Of a DNA stretch of 64,000 nt, positions 59,605 through 64,000 are shown in pieces. Under the pieces are notes generated by a model. The model searched no databases. It worked only from the letters and a program-made list of their open reading frames with translations, and was not told the DNA's origin. The stretch comes from Methanocaldococcus villosus KIN24-T80 (GTDB lineage Archaea > AGJL01 > Methanococci > Methanococcales > Methanocaldococcaceae), in NCBI RefSeq assembly GCF_000371805.1, contig NZ_AQUK01000001.1, positions 1,174,010-1,238,009 of the forward strand. Reading direction: 5' to 3'. A program made the position numbers and the translations under genes. Position 1 is the first letter of the stretch. Each line of letters starts with the position of its first letter.

Positions 59605-61053
59605 ATGAATATTCTTAGAAGAGGAAGATTGGGGGAAATTAAAGAGGATGTTGCAAGATATACAACAAGTCTATCATTTGATAAAGAAATATTTGAAGCA
59701 GATATTCTCTGTGATATAGCTCATGTTATTATGTTATATAAGCAAGATATTTTAAAGAAAGAAGAAGCAGAGAAGATAATTAGTGGTTTAAAGGAGATAT
59801 ATAAAGATGGTTTAGATAAATTAAATTTAGACCCATCATTAGATGATATCCATATGGTTATTGAAAATGAGTTATATAAAAGGATTGATGATGTTGCTGG
59901 AAAGTTACAGACAGCAAGAAGTAGGAATGATCAAGTGGCAACAGATTTAAGATTAGCATTGAGGGAGAAGATTGTTAATATCTTAATATCACTAATAGCA
60001 TTTTTAGAAGATTTAACTGAGTTATCTAAAGAGTATAAAGATGTAATAACAGTGGGATATACACATTTGCAGCATGCACAGCCTATAACTTTTGGGCATT
60101 TATTGCTAAGCTATGTATCAGCTATTGAAAGAGATATTTTAAGGCTTTTAGATAGTTATAAGAGAGTTAACATTTCCCCTCTTGGTAGTTGTGCTTTGGC
60201 AGGAACTGGGTTTAATATTGATAGAGAAATGACAAAAGAGTTATTAGGTTTTGATGGGATTATAGAGAATACAATAGATGCTGTATCTGCAAGAGATTTT
60301 ATAGCTGAAGTAGTGGCTAATCTATCAATACTATCAGCAAATTTATCAAAGATTTGTGAGGAATTAATTCTATTTTCAACTTATGAGTTTAACACTGTTG
60401 AAATAGATGATAGCTACTGCTCTACATCATCAATTATGCCACAAAAGAAGAATCCGGATGTGGCTGAAATAGCTAGAGCTAAACTATGCTCAATATATGG
60501 AAATTTAATTACAATATTAACAATATTAAAAGCCTTACCTAATGCTTATAATAGAGATTTACAAGAAATAACCCCATATCTTTGGGATTCTATATATAAA
60601 ATAACAGATACAATTAAAATGGTTCATGGCATGCTAAAGAGCTTAAAGATTAATAAGGATAGAATGTATTTTTTAGCAAAAGCTAATTATTCAACAGCCA
60701 CAGAATTGGCTGATACTTTAGTTAGAGAGCTTAATATACCATTTAGAAAAGCTCATAATATTGTTGGAGAAATTGTTAGAATTTCTATAAAAGAGAGGAA
60801 AGATGTTATAAAAACTGCTAAAGAAGTTTTAAAAAAGTATAATCTTGAAATAGATGAAGAGAAAATAGAAAAAGCTTTAAAACCAGAAGAAAATGTTAAA
60901 CTAAGAAAAACTTTAGGTGGTCCAAATCCAGAAGAAGTGGAGAAAAGAGCAGAGAGTTTTAAGAAGAGATTAGAAGAATATAAAAGGAATGTATTGATGA
61001 AAAAGGAAAAGATAGAGAATGTTAAAAATATGTTATTAAATTACAATTTATAA
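59605..61053 (+). CDS. argH: Argininosuccinate lyase
   Basis: 482 residues. The fumarase-family signature SSIMPQKKNPD is intact, with TARSRNDQVATD, GYTHLQHAQP and the ArgH-type N-terminus RRGRLGEIKEDVARYTTS. It releases fumarate to give arginine. ATG 59605 has AGGTGAAAG upstream. It is divergent from the glycosylase over 22 bp. The 3' end overlaps cbiT by 13 bases. Confidence 0.96.
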   Translation: MNILRRGRLGEIKEDVARYTTSLSFDKEIFEADILCDIAHVIMLYKQDILKKEEAEKIISGLKEIYKDGLDKLNLDPSLDDIHMVIENELYKRIDDVAGKLQTARSRNDQVATDLRLALREKIVNILISLIAFLEDLTELSKEYKDVITVGYTHLQHAQPITFGHLLLSYVSAIERDILRLLDSYKRVNISPLGSCALAGTGFNIDREMTKELLGFDGIIENTIDAVSARDFIAEVVANLSILSANLSKICEELILFSTYEFNTVEIDDSYCSTSSIMPQKKNPDVAEIARAKLCSIYGNLITILTILKALPNAYNRDLQEITPYLWDSIYKITDTIKMVHGMLKSLKINKDRMYFLAKANYSTATELADTLVRELNIPFRKAHNIVGEIVRISIKERKDVIKTAKEVLKKYNLEIDEEKIEKALKPEENVKLRKTLGGPNPEEVEKRAESFKKRLEEYKRNVLMKKEKIENVKNMLLNYNL

Positions 61054-61574
61054 GCTTTGATTATTGTTATTGGATTCCTTGCAAGGAACATATGACCAGA
61101 ACTGATTTTTTTTGAATATGAGATAAATGCATTAACTGCTTCAACACTATAACCCATCTGCTCAAAGAGATTTATTGCCTTATAGGTGCTTTCTAATAGT
61201 ATGGTGTTAGCTACTATTAGCTTTACTTCTTTATTACTTAAAATTTTTATAATTTTTTCAAGATTCTTTGTCCCACCAATAAAGGCTTTGTTATATTCCA
61301 ATTTATCTAAAACATCTTCAGCTTTAGCAAGAATAACTTCACAATTCCTTATATTAAACTTATTTAAATTCTTTTTTGTAAGTTCTATTGCTTTTTCATT
61401 AAAATCTATTGCATAAACTTTTTTAACCCTTTTAGCTATATCAACTGTCATAGCTCCTGAACCACAACCTATATCAACAACAGTGTCAGACTCTTTTAAA
61501 TCTAATTTATATAAACTTATAGCCCTAATTTCCTCTTTTGTTATAGGTATATCTTTCTCTGTAATAAACTCCAT
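61041..61574 (-). CDS. cbiT: Cobalt-precorrin-6B (C15) methyltransferase, decarboxylating
   Basis: 177 residues. GIPITKEEIRA-like opening (DIPITKEEIRAISLYKL), SAM motif VDIGCGSGAMTVDIA and FIGGTKNLE are typical of CbiT in anaerobic cobamide synthesis, needed for the corrinoid of the Mtr complex. ATG 61574 is 10 bases after the surE stop, so it belongs to the minus operon CRM-sppA-surE-cbiT. Confidence 0.92.
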   Translation of the reverse strand: MEFITEKDIPITKEEIRAISLYKLDLKESDTVVDIGCGSGAMTVDIAKRVKKVYAIDFNEKAIELTKKNLNKFNIRNCEVILAKAEDVLDKLEYNKAFIGGTKNLEKIIKILSNKEVKLIVANTILLESTYKAINLFEQMGYSVEAVNAFISYSKKISSGHMFLARNPITIIKAYKL

Positions 61575-61584
61575 AATCTCATCA

Positions 61585-62385
61585 TCATAGTTTAGTTAAT
61601 ATCTCCCCATACTTTTTCTTAAATTCATCTAAATTTTTTATTGTTGTGTCTAATGTTAGTGGGGTTATAGATATGTGCCCCTTTTTCCTTAGTACATAAA
61701 CATCAGTGTCTTCATCTTCTTCAAATATAGGATATCCATCAATCCAATAATAACTTCTACCTCTTGGATCTATTCTCTCCTCAACATGTGTTGTATACAT
61801 CTTTCTAGCTAATCTTGTTATCTCTATTGGAGTATTTAAATTAGCCTTTTCAGGAATGTTGATATTTAACAAATCACATGGAAAATCATATTTTAAGTAT
61901 TTTTCAGCTATCCTAACAGTTATTTCTGCAGGGATCTTAAAATCTAATGGAATATCAAACTCTCTAAACTTTAAATGATCTGAAGTTATTTGTAAAGATA
62001 CAGCCATTGATTTTGCTCCATGATGTGCTGCTTCAAAAGCTGCACCCAATGTTCCTGATGTCATTATCTCTGTTCCTAAATTTTCTCCGATATTTATTCC
62101 AGATATTACTAAATCAGGGATTTTTTTCAAAATTTGATATATGCCAAGAATAACACAATCTGTAGGTGTGCCAGAAACTGCATAGCCATAGATATCATCT
62201 TCTAACCTAACCTTTGTCATTCTAAGAGGTTCAAATAAGCTTATTGCTCTACCTATACCACTCTGCTGATTTGTAGGGGCTACTATTGTAATGTTAGCAT
62301 TATCAAATTTGTTTTTTAATGCTTTATATAAAGCTACTAAAGATGGGGAATAGATGCCATCATCATTAACTATTAATATATCCAT
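61585..62385 (-). CDS. surE: 5'-nucleotidase SurE
   Basis: 266 residues. Metal site Asp8-Asp9 in ILIVNDDGIYSPSL, later APTNQQSGIGRAIS, SGTPTDCV and SGINIGENLGTEIMTSGTLGAA. It dephosphorylates nucleoside monophosphates. Start ATG 62385 with AGGTGAATTTT upstream lies 20 bases inside sppA, so translation is coupled. Confidence 0.94.
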   Translation of the reverse strand: MDILIVNDDGIYSPSLVALYKALKNKFDNANITIVAPTNQQSGIGRAISLFEPLRMTKVRLEDDIYGYAVSGTPTDCVILGIYQILKKIPDLVISGINIGENLGTEIMTSGTLGAAFEAAHHGAKSMAVSLQITSDHLKFREFDIPLDFKIPAEITVRIAEKYLKYDFPCDLLNINIPEKANLNTPIEITRLARKMYTTHVEERIDPRGRSYYWIDGYPIFEEDEDTDVYVLRKKGHISITPLTLDTTIKNLDEFKKKYGEILTKL

Positions 62386-63268
62386 AAAATTCACCTAAAT
62401 TTATTTCTTTTAAGCTATCTCCTATCCCCCTACCTAAATAGTAAGCTAGTCCAAATAAACTATAACCTCCTTCTAACCCATACTCTTCTATTTCAACATT
62501 TGTAACATTTGCAAGCTCTTTAAGTTTTTTCATAGCATCTTCTTCTGAACCTACTTGATCAACTAATCCCAATTTAACAGCATCTTCTCCTGTGTAGATC
62601 TTTCCATCAGCTATTTTATAAACCTTGTTTAATGGAATATGTCTATATTTTGCAACCCATTCAACAAAATAATTATAGGTTTCATTAATTATTTTTTCTA
62701 AATATTCTCTCTCCTCTTTAGTTATTGGTCTAAATGGAGAACCAATATCTTTGTATTTTCCAGCTTTTATAGTAGTTACATTTACACCTAATTTTTTCAT
62801 TAAGTTATAGTAATGTATAATATCCATTCTAACCCCAATACTTCCAACAATTGAATGTCTTTGTGAAACAATATAATTAGCAGGAGCTGCAACCATGTAT
62901 GCCCCAGAGCATGCAAGGGTTTCTATATAAACTACAACAGGTTTTTTCTTACTAAGTTCTGCAACTTTTTCAGCAAGTTCTTCACTAGCTACAACTTCTC
63001 CTCCAGGAGAGTTTATTACTAATAAAACCCCTTTTGTATTATTGTCTTTCATAAGTTTATCTAATAGATTAATATAATATCTTGCATCCCTCCTCTCTTC
63101 CCAAGGAAATTCTTTTTTACTGTAATCAAAATATATTTCATTGTAAAGATAAACCTTAGCTATTTTGGGTTTTCCAAAATTAAAATTTTCTATTATTATT
63201 AAACTTAATCCAAAAAGAATAATTAAGATTACAATTAAAGCTATTATGAAAATATAAATCTTTCTCAT
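62366..63268 (-). CDS. sppA: Signal peptide peptidase SppA (S49)
   Basis: 300 residues. One N-terminal membrane helix (about 4-27), then the S49 domain outside the cell. Catalytic Ser121 in CSGAYMVA and Lys173 in GKYKDIGSPFRP are 52 residues apart, the same spacing as the Bacillus SppA dyad. SIVGSIGVRMD and YTGEDAVKLGLVDQVG complete the family motifs. It degrades cleaved signal peptides. Starts 3 bases after the CRM-protein stop. Confidence 0.93.
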   Translation of the reverse strand: MRKIYIFIIALIVILIILFGLSLIIIENFNFGKPKIAKVYLYNEIYFDYSKKEFPWEERRDARYYINLLDKLMKDNNTKGVLLVINSPGGEVVASEELAEKVAELSKKKPVVVYIETLACSGAYMVAAPANYIVSQRHSIVGSIGVRMDIIHYYNLMKKLGVNVTTIKAGKYKDIGSPFRPITKEEREYLEKIINETYNYFVEWVAKYRHIPLNKVYKIADGKIYTGEDAVKLGLVDQVGSEEDAMKKLKELANVTNVEIEEYGLEGGYSLFGLAYYLGRGIGDSLKEINLGEFYGYINS

Positions 63269-63271
63269 TTA

Positions 63272-63655
63272 TTACTCACCTTTTTTCTTTATAGATCTCT
63301 TAAACTCTTCAAACAACTTAACAATCTTTTCATCTTTCTTAACCTTCTTAGGTTTCTTAGATAAATATCTTCCCCAGCCTTCTCTTGGTTTAAATAATGT
63401 TATTATATGCCCAATAACACTAACCACTTCTGCATCACAAGCTTTAGCTAATTTTTCAGCTATTTCATATTTATCTTCTTTTAATAAAGCTGATTTTCTC
63501 ACTTTAATTTTTATAAGTCCTCTCTCTTTTAATTGCCTCTCCACTTCTTTTATAACCTTATCACTTCCCTCTTTACCTACCCAAACAACAGGTTTTAAAT
63601 GATGAGCTTTAGCCCTTAACATTCTTTTCATTTTTCCAGTTAATCTCTTTTCCAT
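63272..63655 (-). CDS. CRM/YhbY RNA-binding domain protein
   Basis: 127 residues. LTGKMKRMLRAKAHHLKPVVWVGKEG contains the YhbY core with the GxxG-like VGKEG loop, followed by LIKIKV and VVSVIGHIITLFKP. A basic C-terminal tail of about 30 residues extends it. CRM proteins bind rRNA or introns; archaeal ones are linked to ribosome assembly. ATG 63655 has GGTGAAAAT upstream. First gene of the minus operon. Confidence 0.9.
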   Translation of the reverse strand: MEKRLTGKMKRMLRAKAHHLKPVVWVGKEGSDKVIKEVERQLKERGLIKIKVRKSALLKEDKYEIAEKLAKACDAEVVSVIGHIITLFKPREGWGRYLSKKPKKVKKDEKIVKLFEEFKRSIKKKGE

Positions 63656-63715
63656 ATTTTCACCACCAAAAATTATTTTTAGTTTTTAAATATATATAAT
63701 TATTAAGTGATGGTT

Positions 63716-64000
63716 ATGAATTTTGATAAGTATTATAAGGAGTATGATGAATGGTTTGAAAAGAACAAAGAAATTTATTTAAAAGAGTTGAATGCACTAA
63801 AAAAATATATTCCTAAAGGAAAAGGGTTAGAGGTAGGTGTAGGAACTGGAAGATTTGCTCAGCCATTAGGGATAAAATATGGATTAGATCCTTCAAAAAA
63901 TATGGCAAAACTTGCTGAAGAGAGAGGAGTTAAGGTATATATAGGCTATGCTGAAAATATGCCATTTGAAGACAACTCATTTGACTTCATTTTACTAAAT
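63716..64000 (+). CDS. Class I SAM-dependent methyltransferase (3' truncated by window end)
   Basis: The 95 codons present begin MNFDKYYKEYDEWFEKN and include motif I LEVGVGTGRFAQPLG and motif post-I GLDPSKNM. A later AENMPFEDNSFDFILLN is the motif II-III region of the Methyltransf_11 type. Substrate unknown. ATG 63716 has AGTGATGGTT upstream; TATATATAAT at about 63691-63700 is the likely TATA box. The remaining gene lies outside the window. Confidence 0.85.
   Translation, partial: MNFDKYYKEYDEWFEKNKEIYLKELNALKKYIPKGKGLEVGVGTGRFAQPLGIKYGLDPSKNMAKLAEERGVKVYIGYAENMPFEDNSFDFILLN

Overview
The window comes from a hyperthermophilic, hydrogenotrophic methanogen of the Methanocaldococcus / M. jannaschii type. 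The DNA is AT-rich (roughly 30% GC by eye) and densely coded. Starts are mostly ATG with a short GGTGA(T)-type ribosome binding site a few bases upstream. Methanogen-specific genes include hmd, hdrB/hdrC, F420H2 oxidase (fprA), methanogenesis markers 9, 15 and 17, and the split pyruvate carboxylase pycA/pycB. Archaeal hallmarks include tbp, NMD3, a membrane-anchored LonB, GGGP synthase, archease and Trm1. No rRNA, tRNA, CRISPR array or insertion sequence was seen.

Layout. 1-5.7 kb: a + strand cell-surface locus with two large polytopic glycosyltransferase-like proteins, an oligosaccharide flippase, a small membrane protein and a secreted, Tyr-Gly-rich, membrane-anchored PGF-pre-PGF protein. 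5.7-7.2 kb: a minus operon with a UPF0216 protein, two small membrane proteins (one MnhF/EhbB-like) and a GT2 glycosyltransferase. 7.3-11.5 kb: thiolase, a CooT-like small protein, a DUF35 protein, a helical-repeat protein and aspS. 11.5-16.8 kb: a Nog1-like GTPase, an orphan TPP enzyme with a zinc-ribbon partner, and an isolated chemoreceptor. 16.8-27.9 kb: pyrF, a FAD oxidoreductase, DUF4013, nmd3, an rRNA methyltransferase, tbp-hisH, lysC, lonB, an HD hydrolase and a Gate-domain membrane protein. 27.9-32.5 kb: pdxT, topA (interrupted by a 155-residue mini-intein) and hdrCB.

32.5-45.4 kb: a 407-bp spacer with a 20-bp palindrome; a phosphorylase-like protein lacking the PLP lysine, coupled to mmp17; hypD; pycAB; purC-purS; then trm1, a site-2 protease, GGGP synthase, a SAM hydrolase and a circularly permuted GTPase. 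45.4-49.9 kb: an oxygen-defence island on the minus strand (CMD-like protein, superoxide reductase, rubredoxin, MTH865-like protein, ferritin, second rubredoxin-like protein, peroxiredoxin, DsrE-like protein, fprA). It is followed by an unannotated 52-residue membrane protein behind a cluster of TCATGA palindromes. 50-54.9 kb: mmp15, a GC-rich structured RNA candidate, an unknown protein, mmp9, hmd and an aldolase. 54.9-64 kb: lipid head-group, RNA/DNA processing, arginine, cobamide and protease genes.

The strongest items for a second look are the topA mini-intein, the GC-rich RNA at 51309-51374, the lysine-less phosphorylase coupled to mmp17/hypD, and the oxygen-defence island with its palindromes, new small protein and odd C-x-C rubredoxin. 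Family names come from recognising motifs; no database search was run.
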